NCBI GenBank assembly: GCA_016188575.1 | Contig: JACPHN010000068.1 | Coordinates: 1-64,000 of the forward strand | Direction of reading: 5' to 3' | DNA from: Candidatus Schekmanbacteria bacterium | Lineage (GTDB): Bacteria > CSSED10-310 > JACPHN01 | Length of the DNA stretch: 64,000 nucleotides | In this document: positions 44,299 to 53,201 of the stretch, piece by piece | Numbering within the stretch: position 1 is the stretch's first letter | Layout of the letters: each line of letters begins with the position of its first letter | The notes under the pieces: model-generated | Database searches by the model: none | Told to the model about the DNA's origin: nothing | Seen by the model: only the letters and a program-made list of their open reading frames with translations | Translations under genes and position numbers: made by a program

Positions 44299-45840
44299 AT
44301 GACATTCGTGCTGAAATCCCACGCGCGCGCCCTGCGGCGCCTTCGACCCATGAGTCTCGTCGTGATCGCGGTTGCCGCGCTTTGCGGCGCGGCGACGAGC
44401 GCTCTCGCGGCCGGCCGCCCCGCGGACCAGACGACCCAGGTAATCGTAAAGCTCCGCGATACCGCGCGCTTTCGGCTTCGCGGCAGTGAAATCGCAGCCA
44501 TCGACCACCGCTTCGCGCCCGTCGAGCGACGCGCCCTCGAGGACCTCAACGCAATGCTGATGGCGAATCCGGGCGTCACGGAGCGCGGACGGCTGTTTCA
44601 GCGGCCCGCGGACGAGCTGGATCGAGAGCGCGCAACCGCGATCGCTGCGGGTCACTCGGAGCTGGCAGACCTCAACAACTACCTGCGGGCTGTCACCTCC
44701 GAGCCGGCCGCTGCCCGAGCCCTCGTTGCGGCGCTCAAACGCAATCCGCTGGTGCAGACCGCCTACGTCGAGCCCCCCACTTTCCCCGCCGGCCTTCCCG
44801 TCCGACCTGCCGCGCCTGCGTCCCTCACTCCGCTACTCGGGAGCGCATTCGCGATCACGCCGGCAGCCACCAGCGACTACGAGTCCCTGCAGGGGTATCT
44901 CGAGGTCGCGCCTACCGGCGTCGACGCCCGCTACGCCTGGCAGCACGAGGGAGGACGCGGCGAAGGAATTCACTTCATCGACGTCGAGGGCGGCTGGAAC
45001 ATCACGCACGAGGATCTGAAAGCGCCGTTCTACACCTCGGGCAGCCACAATGCCGACTGGGTAGACCACGGGACCGCGGTTCTCGGCGAGATCCTGGCCC
45101 AGGATAATGGTTTCGGGGTTACGGGCATCGCCCCTGACGTAGTCTTTGGACTGTCGTCGATCTTCCCGTTCTCAAGCTCCGCCAACGCCATCAACACGGC
45201 GGCGAACCAGCTCTCGGCGGGTGACGTCATGCTCATCGAGCTGCATCGCCCGGGGCCCGATAGCGGTGAGGCGTGTGCCTGCAACTGCTCGCAGCACGAG
45301 TACATCGCCGTGGAGTACTGGCAAGCGGATTTCGATGCCATCAAGGCAGCCACGGCCAAGGGCGTCGTGGTGGTGGAGGCCGGAGGAAACGGGGGCATGA
45401 ACCTGGATAACAGCATCTATGGCGGCCGCTTCGACCTGGGCGTGCGCGATTCGGGTGCCATTGTCGTCGGCGCTGCCAAGGCGGATGGAACACGGCAACC
45501 CACGTGTTGGACGAGCTACGGCAGCCGCGTTGACGTGCATGGTTGGGGCGAGGCGGTCGTCACCACGGGTTATGGGGACCTGTACAACCCGGGTGACGAC
45601 AACCGGCTCTATACGGATTCGTTCGGCGGCACCTCGGGAGCTTCTCCCATTGTCGTCGGTGCCGCGGTGGCGTTGCAGGGAGTTTACAAGCAGGGGGCGA
45701 CGAGCACCGTCGAGGTGCTGGCGCCGGCCGACGTCCGGCAGACGTTGCGCGACACGGGGACCGCGCAGGGCGCTTCGGCCAAGAACATCGGCCCGCTCCC
45801 CGACCTGCGAGCGGCGATCGACAGCGTCCTTGGAGAATAG
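44299..45840 (+). CDS. Secreted subtilisin-like (S8) serine protease
   Basis: The protein has 513 residues with GGAG eight bases upstream. A long signal peptide (SLVVIAVAALCGAATSALA) and an inhibitor-like propeptide (TTQVIVKLRDTARFRLRG; QTAYVEPP) precede the catalytic domain. The triad is visible: Asp in HFIDVEGGWNITHEDL, His in DWVDHGTAVLGEILAQDNG and Ser in GGTSGASPIVVGAAVALQG, with the oxyanion Asn in VEAGGNGGMNLDN. An unusual CACNCSQHEY insert lies between His and Asn. It is predicted to be extracellular or periplasmic. Confidence 0.93.
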   Translation: MTFVLKSHARALRRLRPMSLVVIAVAALCGAATSALAAGRPADQTTQVIVKLRDTARFRLRGSEIAAIDHRFAPVERRALEDLNAMLMANPGVTERGRLFQRPADELDRERATAIAAGHSELADLNNYLRAVTSEPAAARALVAALKRNPLVQTAYVEPPTFPAGLPVRPAAPASLTPLLGSAFAITPAATSDYESLQGYLEVAPTGVDARYAWQHEGGRGEGIHFIDVEGGWNITHEDLKAPFYTSGSHNADWVDHGTAVLGEILAQDNGFGVTGIAPDVVFGLSSIFPFSSSANAINTAANQLSAGDVMLIELHRPGPDSGEACACNCSQHEYIAVEYWQADFDAIKAATAKGVVVVEAGGNGGMNLDNSIYGGRFDLGVRDSGAIVVGAAKADGTRQPTCWTSYGSRVDVHGWGEAVVTTGYGDLYNPGDDNRLYTDSFGGTSGASPIVVGAAVALQGVYKQGATSTVEVLAPADVRQTLRDTGTAQGASAKNIGPLPDLRAAIDSVLGE

Positions 45841-45964
45841 CGAAGCAACACGCCGCCCTCGAGCCGCCGCCTGCCTGCGAGATCGCGGCGCGGAAAGGGC
45901 ATCGCGAAAACCCCTCGCCCCACGCCATAGGCGCGTGGACAAGACGGATGCCGCTTCCTGTCCC

Positions 45965-45990
45965 CCCTCCCCTCGCATGCGGGGGGAGGG
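45965..45990. repeat. GC-rich palindromic element, right copy
   Basis: CCCTCCCC and GGGGAGGG arms pair around a GCATGC centre, followed by another G-rich tract. It lies in the 183-bp gap between the converging subtilase and PEGA genes and resembles the element at 43976. It could act as a bidirectional transcript end, but no T-run is present. Confidence 0.55.
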
Positions 45991-46023
45991 TCGGGTGGGG
46001 GGTAGCCCGCGGCGGGCTCGGTA

Positions 46024-47160
46024 CTACTTGCTCGTCAGGCGAATCTCGAGAGATTGCTCCTTGTCAACCTCGATTTTGACCGTCTTGCGCGTCGACCCGG
46101 CGCGCGGATGGGTCACTTCGATCGCGTGCTCGCCGGGCGCCAGATAGAGATACCCCCAGTCCGCGCCACGCGCCGTTCCCCAGAACTCGCCGTCGATGTA
46201 AATGGCCGAGTTTTCAGGCGAGATCTTGAGCTTGAGCGTGCCGACGCGCTCCTCGTCACTGTAAGCACCGGCCTGTGCCGATTCCGGGTCCGGCACCGAT
46301 GGCCGCTCGCGTTCGTTGCCTGGCGGCGGCACGGTCGCGGAGCCGTAGCGCTCGGGGCCGCGGGACTTCTCATCGTCGCGGTCCGCGTCGCCATAGTCGC
46401 GCGGCTCGGCCCAAGGTTCGGGGTCGCGCGGGGGTTCACCACGCGTCAGGCGCTCGTATCCCCCCCCATGCATCAGCGTGTAGCTCAGGCGCAGCGTCTT
46501 GCCCCTGGAAATGTAGACATCGACCACCAGCGAGCGGTATCCGCGCAGGCGAAACTCGAGCGTGTGGCGTCCAGGCTCGAGCACGAGGCGATCCGGCCAG
46601 CCGTCCAGGTCGTCGGCTTCACCCACATAGTCGCCGTCGACATACACCCACGCTTCCTCGGGTTCGACGTGGGTCTCGATGTAGCCGTAGGGAGAATAGT
46701 AGCTTGGATAGACGTAGCGGGGCGGATAGTAGTATGAATCGTAGTAGTAGTCGTCATACCACCACCACCACGGCGTTCCCCAGTAGATGTAGTGATGGTG
46801 CGGACGGTGGGAGTAGTAGCGGTGCGACCTGTCGCGGTGTCGCTCGATGGTCGTGGATGGCCGCGGGCGGTCACTGTGGCGTTCGCCCGCGTCGCTGTCG
46901 CGCGTGATCGAGCTCCTGGGAGTCGCGGAGCTGCTGCTGGAGCTTGAAGATCTCGGGCTGCGCGAGGTGCTCGAGGTGCTCGAGTGGCCTTGTTCCTTCT
47001 TTTTCTCCTTGCCGACGCTCGTCACGGTGGTGGTCGTCGTGGTGCTCTTGTCCGCCGCACGTGCAGGGGCGGAACCGCCGGCAAGAAGGCCCACGGCCAG
47101 CGCCAGCGCGCCCGCCAAGAGCACGAAAACCGGACTGTGGCTGGCTCGTTGCGTAGTCAT
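46024..47160 (-). CDS. Exported PEGA-domain protein with Ser- and Tyr/Trp-rich segments
   Basis: The protein has 378 residues from the ATG at 47160 with GGAG nine bases upstream; the open frame extends 14 codons further without a ribosome site. It has a signal peptide (FVLLAGALALAVGLLAGGSAPARA) and a Ser/Thr/Arg low-complexity region with a run of eight Ser. A His/Tyr/Trp-rich stretch follows (WGTPWWWWYDDYYYDSYYYPP). There are two PEGA-like domains: EEAWVYVDGDYVGEADDLDG, then LVLEPGRHTLEFRLRGYRS; and ENSAIYIDGEFWGTARG, then YLYLAPGEHAIEVTHP. PEGA domains are found in surface proteins, often with envelope or polymer contacts. Confidence 0.88.
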   Translation of the reverse strand: MTTQRASHSPVFVLLAGALALAVGLLAGGSAPARAADKSTTTTTTVTSVGKEKKKEQGHSSTSSTSRSPRSSSSSSSSATPRSSITRDSDAGERHSDRPRPSTTIERHRDRSHRYYSHRPHHHYIYWGTPWWWWYDDYYYDSYYYPPRYVYPSYYSPYGYIETHVEPEEAWVYVDGDYVGEADDLDGWPDRLVLEPGRHTLEFRLRGYRSLVVDVYISRGKTLRLSYTLMHGGGYERLTRGEPPRDPEPWAEPRDYGDADRDDEKSRGPERYGSATVPPPGNERERPSVPDPESAQAGAYSDEERVGTLKLKISPENSAIYIDGEFWGTARGADWGYLYLAPGEHAIEVTHPRAGSTRKTVKIEVDKEQSLEIRLTSK

Positions 47161-47496
47161 CGATGCAGTCTCCTGAGTGTCGTTTATTGTGCAGTCGACC
47201 ATAGTACAATACAGCGAACGGTCCCAAAGCGTTGAGCGGGGGTAGCGGACCGGGCTCGCGTGGCCGGCCTGGTCCGTGGTAATATCGCCCGCGTTGCGCG
47301 GCGCTCATGCGCCCGGAGTGCTCGCCGTGAATGGCACCAGGATCAGGTTTTCGGTTGCGCGGTGCGGCGATGTCCCGGAATGCGGCACGGCCGTCCCGCG
47401 GCTCGCCCTGCCCGCCTGCGGCACGCGCGGCGTATTGACATGCCAGGTAAAAAAACCTAGCGTCTTTGTGCGCTTTTGGTGAGAAGCCCGAGAAAA
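47161..47496. other. Divergent intergenic region with a promoter
   Basis: This is 336 bp between the PEGA gene and the hybrid kinase gene. Apart from the plus-strand promoter at 47435 and the PEGA ribosome site it contains no supported gene. A TACTAT hexamer on the minus strand near 47200 could be the PEGA -10, but no good -35 accompanies it. Confidence 0.4.
47435..47463 (+). promoter_or_regulatory. Putative sigma-70-type promoter of the hybrid kinase gene
   Basis: TTGACA (47435-47440, full match) is followed by a 17-bp spacer with an A-run and TAGCGT (47458-47463, 3 of 6). It is 34 bp before the chosen ATG, leaving a short leader. Confidence 0.45.
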
Positions 47497-48891
47497 ATGA
47501 TGATGAGCGGCGTGGATAGTTCTGAGGCTGTCGCGGCGGCGGCAAGTGGGGCGGAGTTGCGAATTCTCACGATCGACGATTCGCAGACTACGCGGCGGCT
47601 GATTTGCGACGCGCTGACCAGCGACGGATACGACGTCGATACGGCATCTGACGGGATCACCGCCATCTCCAAGATCAAGAACCAGCGCTACGATCTGCTC
47701 ACCCTCGATGTCGAGATGCCTGGATTGCACGGCATCGAAGTGCTCCGCATCGTCCGCAAGATCGATCCCGAGATCGTCGTGATCATGGTGACCAACCTCG
47801 ACAGCATCCAGACCGCATTGCACTGTATCCGTCAGGGCGCATACGACTACGTCACCAAGCCGTTCACCTCCGAGGAGATGGTGCTGGCGGTCGGCCGCGG
47901 CATCGAGCAGCGCCGGCTGTCGCGGGAAAACAAGCGGCTCGTCGAGAACCTCAGAAAGATGAATGAGGAGCTCGAGGAGAAGGTCCGGCTCAGAACGCGC
48001 AGCCTCGAGGAGTCGGCGCAGCAGCTCCAGGTCTACGCCCACGAGCTCGAGCACAAGAATACGCAGCTCGAGGAAGCCTATCGGAAGCTCAAGGAGCTCG
48101 ATCGCCTGAAGTCGGAATTCATCACCATCGCTTCGCACGAGCTCCGCACGCCGCTGGTCGCAATCCAGGGATACAACTCCATCCTCCTCGGGGGCCGGAT
48201 GGGTTCGCTGAGCGACTCGCAACGCCGCGGCTTGCAGATTTCCGGCGAGAACATCCAACGGCTCACCAACATCGTTCAGGATATTCTCGACATCTCCCGC
48301 ATCGACAGCACCTGCCTCGACCTCAGGCCCAAGGTCTTCGATCTCGGTGAGCTCGTCGCCCAACTGCGAGACGAAGCGGCGCCGCTGGCCGAACGACGGA
48401 AGCAGACCATCTCGGTAGCGTGTCGCGGCCCCGTTCCGCCGGTCTACGCGGATCGCAACCGCATTATCCAGGTCTTCTACAACCTCATCTTGAACGCGAT
48501 TCGCTTCACGCCCGACGGCGGGAGCATCACACTCGGCGTCACCGAGCCGGTTCCAAACGCGGCGACCCACGTGGAAATGTGGGTCAGCGACACCGGCATC
48601 GGCATCGAAGAAAAGTACTACGAACAGGTCTTTGAGCGATTTTTCGAGATCCAGCCCTCCGAGCACCACTCCTCGGGCACGATCGAGTTTCGCAGTGGGG
48701 GTAGCGGGCTCGGGCTGTCAATCGTCAAGGGCATCGTCGAGCAACACGGCGGAAAGGTGTGGGTCTCTTCCGAGCTCACGCGTGGCGGCATCGGAAGCAC
48801 CTTCACCTTCACCCTGCCGCGCGGCGACTTGACTCCGCTGCCGCAGCTAGAAGGCGAAGTGCGCCGCGACAAGCCCGTGCTCATCGGCTGA
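47497..48891 (+). CDS. Response regulator-histidine kinase hybrid
   Basis: The protein has about 464 residues; one of three consecutive ATGs (47497, 47500, 47503) is taken, as the upstream TTG frame has no ribosome site. An N-terminal receiver (RILTIDDSQTTRRLICDAL, phospho-Asp in LLTLDVEMPG, Lys in YVTKPFTSEEM) leads through a long coiled coil (about 130-205). The kinase core then has FITIASHELRTPLVAIQGY (H-box), VFYNLILNAIRFTPDGG (N-box), DTGIGIEEKYYEQVFERFF and GSGLGLSIVKGIVEQHGG. It has no membrane helix, so it is a cytosolic relay likely phosphorylated by a partner kinase. Its 3' end overlaps the convergent exported-protein gene by 11 bases. Confidence 0.92.
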   Translation: MMMSGVDSSEAVAAAASGAELRILTIDDSQTTRRLICDALTSDGYDVDTASDGITAISKIKNQRYDLLTLDVEMPGLHGIEVLRIVRKIDPEIVVIMVTNLDSIQTALHCIRQGAYDYVTKPFTSEEMVLAVGRGIEQRRLSRENKRLVENLRKMNEELEEKVRLRTRSLEESAQQLQVYAHELEHKNTQLEEAYRKLKELDRLKSEFITIASHELRTPLVAIQGYNSILLGGRMGSLSDSQRRGLQISGENIQRLTNIVQDILDISRIDSTCLDLRPKVFDLGELVAQLRDEAAPLAERRKQTISVACRGPVPPVYADRNRIIQVFYNLILNAIRFTPDGGSITLGVTEPVPNAATHVEMWVSDTGIGIEEKYYEQVFERFFEIQPSEHHSSGTIEFRSGGSGLGLSIVKGIVEQHGGKVWVSSELTRGGIGSTFTFTLPRGDLTPLPQLEGEVRRDKPVLIG

Positions 48892-51199
48892 GATTTCTGG
48901 TCTTCGGGCACCGGAGGCGCCGCCGCAGGCGCCCCGCCGCGAGCCCGCCGAGAGCGGCCGCCAGGCCCATTCCCCCGATCAGCGAGTGCGGCGCCCCGGG
49001 AGGCGGGCCACTGACCCGATACAGGCCGACGTCGACCATGGTCACCAGTGCATCCCACAACAGCTTGTTGATCGCTCCCCCCTTGCTCGCCGTGACGTAG
49101 TACGTCCAGCTCTCAGCGGGCGTCGCGCAAGTCTCGTCGAGGTCCCGATAGAATATGTTCAGGCCGACCGCAGCATAAAGCACGAGCCCCGGGCACGTCC
49201 CGTCCGGGCGATCGCCGGCGGTCAACGCCCGAATCAGGCTTCCCGCGGGGAAGAGGCCATCCAGAGGAACCTCGACAAGACCTGTGGTTGTCCCCCGATA
49301 GAGAACCGGAGTGCCATCCTGCCGCGATGCGGCAGCGTACAAGGTGTTGCCGGCATCGACCACGAGGTCGTTGACGGCGTGGGGCGTCGCGAGCAATGGC
49401 ACGACGGCCCACGTCGAAGGTGCGCTCGCGCAGTCGTCGGTGATCCGATAGAGTCCGTTTGCCACTGGCAGCGGCCCACGGGCGCCGCTTGTCACCAGGT
49501 CCGCACTGACGTAGGTCACCGTCACGCCGGGAGATTCTTCGACCAGGACGATGTCCGCAATGTCCGCGTCCGGCCCCGGCACCGCGTTGGCGAGACTCAC
49601 CTGTGTCCAGCTCTCGCCGCCGTCGCAGGTCACCAAGAACCCTCCTGCCCGCTCTTCCGCCGGGTCCGAGAGCCCCGCGTAGACGGCAGTACCGGCGCTG
49701 TACGTCGCATCCAGAGCGATCGCCCCGACTACCGCGGTGGAACCGAAGCCATGATCGCCTGCGGACAGCAGGACATTCCAGCTCGTGCCGCCATCCGTGG
49801 TGGCGTACAGCGAGGTCGTACCGACAAACGCGTCATTGACGGGATCTGCTTCGCTGACCGCGAGCCCCCAGTATAGCTGCAGATCGCCGCGCGGAAACAA
49901 GGGCACGCCCCAGTCGGGTTCGGCCGCGTCCAGCGTCATGGTTTTCCACACGCCGCTCGAAGAGCTCGCCCAGCCGATCGACTTGGCCGGGTACGCGCCA
50001 ACCGCCGCGGCATTGGTGAACATCTGCCACGTGCGCACCGCGGACATCCCTTCATCGTGGTCCCGGCAGCGCGCACCCGCGCTCGTCGAGGTCGCCATGC
50101 CCTGGCCGCTGGAAAGATAGAGCAGCGTTGAGGTCAAGGCATCTGCGGCATACGCCGAGCCGCGCGGCGGGGTTTCCCAGGAGTCCCCGCACACCCTGCC
50201 CCACGAGGCGCCGCCATCGAGCGATCGGGCCACACTCGTGTAGAGGCGGTCCGTAGCGGCATCACCCGGTCCCGGGAAGGCGAAGATGGGACCCCCGCTA
50301 CCCGCCACTCCGGTGTCCTGGGGCGTCCATGACTGCCAGTCGCCGGTGTGTTGTACCCACAAATTGCCATTGTCACCGCTGCCGGACATCCACACGACAC
50401 CTTCCGAGTCGACGGCAAAGTGCGAAAAGAGCGCGCGGCCACCGGCGTCGCCGATCGCCAGGGAGACGAACGTCGTGCCTTCCGCCACGGCCTCTACTGG
50501 ATCGGTGCTTCTGGCCAGCCGTGGCGGCTCCAGGCGTTCTTGGAGATAGACGTAGGTTGATGTCGACGCCACGGACGCGTCGCGCCCAACCTTTACGTCG
50601 ACGATCGCAGTCAGTCCCGTGGCGATAGGAGCGGCAAACGAAACCGCGCAGTCCGAGCTTACTGTGCCGCGGTGCAACGTGCCGGCCGCAGCGACGAAAA
50701 GCCGGCCCGCGGCATCGATTGCAAACGGATCCGACGCGGCAAACTCGGTTTCGCCGTCGGCGAGGCGGGAAAACGCGTTTTCCGAACCGTAGTGGATGCC
50801 ATCACCGACACCGACGAAGATGCAGCGGGGGTCGGTGTCCGGCAGCACCGTGAGATGGTGAGCCTGGCGTTGCCCCGTGCCAGCGACGAGACCCGCGACC
50901 TGAATCCAGGGACTGAATACAGGTAAGGGTTCGGTTTCGCCCACGATCGCCCGAAACAGCACGTTGGGGCTCGTGGTGGCGGCGTAGAGCTCGGTGGTGG
51001 TGTCGCTCGTGCGCACCGAGGAGATGCTGGCAACGGGCCCGCCGAAGAGGCGGTACGGCGAAATGGTCACGTCGGCGTGCACGAGTGGCGCGGGAGCGAG
51101 GGCAAAAAGTAGCACCGCGGCAAGCACTGGGACGGCAACGGTGGCCGGCACGGAACGGGACGCATGAGCAGCCGGGTCATGGGGAGGCAAAGAGGTCAT
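48881..51199 (-). CDS. Exported beta-propeller-like protein with C-terminal sorting-like tail
   Basis: The protein has 772 residues from the ATG of MTSLPPHDPAAHA; the open frame to 51376 adds 59 residues before the signal. A signal sequence (ATVAVPVLAAVLLFALAPAPLVHA) precedes a repetitive region with Asp-box/BNR phrases (RSLDGGASWGRVCGDSW, YATTDGGTSWNVLLSAG, VTCDGGESWTQVSL), as in sialidase- or photosystem-assembly-like propellers. The end (PPGAPHSLIGGMGLAAALGGLAAGRLRRRLR) is a hydrophobic helix plus Arg cluster, resembling a MYXO- or PEP-CTERM-style signal. The function is unknown. Confidence 0.82.
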   Translation of the reverse strand: MTSLPPHDPAAHASRSVPATVAVPVLAAVLLFALAPAPLVHADVTISPYRLFGGPVASISSVRTSDTTTELYAATTSPNVLFRAIVGETEPLPVFSPWIQVAGLVAGTGQRQAHHLTVLPDTDPRCIFVGVGDGIHYGSENAFSRLADGETEFAASDPFAIDAAGRLFVAAAGTLHRGTVSSDCAVSFAAPIATGLTAIVDVKVGRDASVASTSTYVYLQERLEPPRLARSTDPVEAVAEGTTFVSLAIGDAGGRALFSHFAVDSEGVVWMSGSGDNGNLWVQHTGDWQSWTPQDTGVAGSGGPIFAFPGPGDAATDRLYTSVARSLDGGASWGRVCGDSWETPPRGSAYAADALTSTLLYLSSGQGMATSTSAGARCRDHDEGMSAVRTWQMFTNAAAVGAYPAKSIGWASSSSGVWKTMTLDAAEPDWGVPLFPRGDLQLYWGLAVSEADPVNDAFVGTTSLYATTDGGTSWNVLLSAGDHGFGSTAVVGAIALDATYSAGTAVYAGLSDPAEERAGGFLVTCDGGESWTQVSLANAVPGPDADIADIVLVEESPGVTVTYVSADLVTSGARGPLPVANGLYRITDDCASAPSTWAVVPLLATPHAVNDLVVDAGNTLYAAASRQDGTPVLYRGTTTGLVEVPLDGLFPAGSLIRALTAGDRPDGTCPGLVLYAAVGLNIFYRDLDETCATPAESWTYYVTASKGGAINKLLWDALVTMVDVGLYRVSGPPPGAPHSLIGGMGLAAALGGLAAGRLRRRLRCPKTRNLSR

Positions 51200-51497
51200 G
51201 GCGGTTGCGTCTTTGTTGGTCGTAGCGGTTCTGGATATGGGATGCCCTGCTGACGGGAAGAGGGAACGCTGATAGACTACTGCCGTGCAGGCGGGGTTCG
51301 CCGCGTCCCCGCCGCCGCCAGCTTTGGGAGCGGAAAAGCGGGTGCGCGAGCAAGCCGGCCGACGCTGCACTAGCAAACTCCGTGCCGTGCCGAATGCGCG
51401 AGCAAGGGGATGGTTGTCATACGGCTGGCGACCGGGGAGGGTTTTTGATGCAGCGCGAAGTAATGATTACGGCGGACGTAACCACGGAGCGGTGGCC

Positions 51498-53198
51498 GTG
51501 ACCTCGCTTGCCGAACAGCTCGACGTAGATTACGAAGCGCTCTGGCACGGGCTACGACGGTTTGTATCCCGAATTGCCAACGCGCTTGATCTCGACACGG
51601 CGCTGGAACACTGTCTGGACGCGCTGATCGATATTCTCGGCGCCGATCGCGGGATGATCTGGTGCCTGACGCGCGACGGCACGCCGTATCCGGTGCATGG
51701 GCGCCGCCTGGGCCGGCGCCTGGACCCGCTGGAGCAGGCCCAGATCTCGGAGACGACGGTGCGCAGCGTGCTGCAGTCCGGGGAGTTCTTGCTCAACGAT
51801 CTCGCGGCGGTTGAGGGGAGCGAGAGCTTTCGCGCTTTCGGTATCGTTGGGGTGCTCGCCGGGCCGCTTCGCCGGCTGTCGCAGCTTGAGGGGACCGCGA
51901 CCCCGCTGGCCGCCCAGAGCCCCTCACCAACGACGCCGCGCGGCGTGGTCTACGTCGACTTCCGCGAACCGCAGAAGATCCTGGCACCGCCGCACTTTGA
52001 CTTTTTTCGCGCCGCCGTCGACCAGATCGCCATTGCTCTGGACCACAACGAGCTACTCGCGACAGTGCGGGCGATGACCCCGATGCTCGAGTTCGAACGT
52101 AGTCACCTGGCGGATCAGAGCTGCGCGCCGTCGCTCGCCGACCTGCTGGCGCCGCCGAGCATGGTGGAGCTCCGGCGCACGCTGTTGCCGGCGGTGCCGA
52201 CGAACACGCCGATTCTCATTCTCGGGGAGTCGGGGACGGGCAAGACCCACCTCGCGCGCGCCATCGCCAACGCCAGCAATCACCCGCGACCGTTCGTGCG
52301 CGTGAATCTGGGACGGGGATCGGATCGAAACACGGCGGTTTCGGAGCTCTTCGGGCACGTGCGCGGCGCCTATACGGGCGCCGCCGGGATGCGGATCGGC
52401 AAGGCCGAGCAGGCAGACGGTGGCACGCTTTTTCTCGATGAGGTGCTCAACCTGCCAATCGACGTCCAGCCACTGCTGCTCGATCTGTTGCAGGACGGCA
52501 CCTATGAACCGCTGGGCTGGAGTCTGCCGACACCGAAGCAGGTTCAGGTGCGGGTCATCGCGGCCACGAATGGGAGTATCGAAGCGGCGCTGCGCGACAA
52601 CCTCCTGCGCGCAGACGTTTATTATCGACTGGCCGGTACCGTGATCGACCTCCCACCGCTGCGCGCGCGGCGGCGCGACGTGCCGATGATTGCGGAGCAG
52701 TATCTGCGGGCCTGTCTGCCAAGGCGCAACTGGGTGATCGCGGCTTCCTTGCGCGAGTACCTGATGGATCCAGCACACCACTGGCAGGGAAACATCCGTC
52801 AGCTCCAGCACCTGATGGACCGCGCGGCGGCCCGGGCACTCGCGGCGGACCGTGAGGCGACAACCGTCACGCGCGCGCATGTCGAGGGACTCGAGAGCAG
52901 CGCCGGCGCAGCTCGACTGGAGGTCGGCGATCCGGGACAGGCGCCCGCGGCGGGCAAACCGCTGCTTGACCCCGCTCAGCCAGGCGCATCGTTTACCCGC
53001 ATCCGCAAGCAACGCGACCTTCTCGACGCCGCCGAGGCGGAGCTGATCCGGGACGCCCTGCAGCGTCACAACGGAGTCGTGTCGTGGGCCGCGGAAGAGC
53101 TCGGCATGCCCTACACGGGATTCCTGAGCCGCGCCAGGACGCTCGGAATCGACCGCGCCACGCGGCGGCGGAGCCGGCGGATCACCGAGGGGACCTGA
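51498..53198 (+). CDS. GAF-domain sigma-54-dependent transcriptional activator
   Basis: The protein has 566 residues from the GTG at 51498 with GGAG eight bases upstream; the frame is open to 51285. An N-terminal GAF domain (about 15-190, DLDTALEHCLDALIDILGADRGMIW) precedes an AAA+ domain: Walker A LILGESGTGKTHLA, the sigma-54-contact loop GHVRGAYTGAAG (Tyr for the usual Phe), Walker B GGTLFLDEVLNLP and the sensor region. A Fis-type HTH closes it (LIRDALQRHNGVVSWAAEELGMPYTGFLSRARTLG). There is no receiver domain. It is three bases upstream of the kinase-ATPase gene, so kinase and activator are probably one pathway. Confidence 0.92.
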   Translation: MTSLAEQLDVDYEALWHGLRRFVSRIANALDLDTALEHCLDALIDILGADRGMIWCLTRDGTPYPVHGRRLGRRLDPLEQAQISETTVRSVLQSGEFLLNDLAAVEGSESFRAFGIVGVLAGPLRRLSQLEGTATPLAAQSPSPTTPRGVVYVDFREPQKILAPPHFDFFRAAVDQIAIALDHNELLATVRAMTPMLEFERSHLADQSCAPSLADLLAPPSMVELRRTLLPAVPTNTPILILGESGTGKTHLARAIANASNHPRPFVRVNLGRGSDRNTAVSELFGHVRGAYTGAAGMRIGKAEQADGGTLFLDEVLNLPIDVQPLLLDLLQDGTYEPLGWSLPTPKQVQVRVIAATNGSIEAALRDNLLRADVYYRLAGTVIDLPPLRARRRDVPMIAEQYLRACLPRRNWVIAASLREYLMDPAHHWQGNIRQLQHLMDRAAARALAADREATTVTRAHVEGLESSAGAARLEVGDPGQAPAAGKPLLDPAQPGASFTRIRKQRDLLDAAEAELIRDALQRHNGVVSWAAEELGMPYTGFLSRARTLGIDRATRRRSRRITEGT

Positions 53199-53201
53199 GC
53201 C

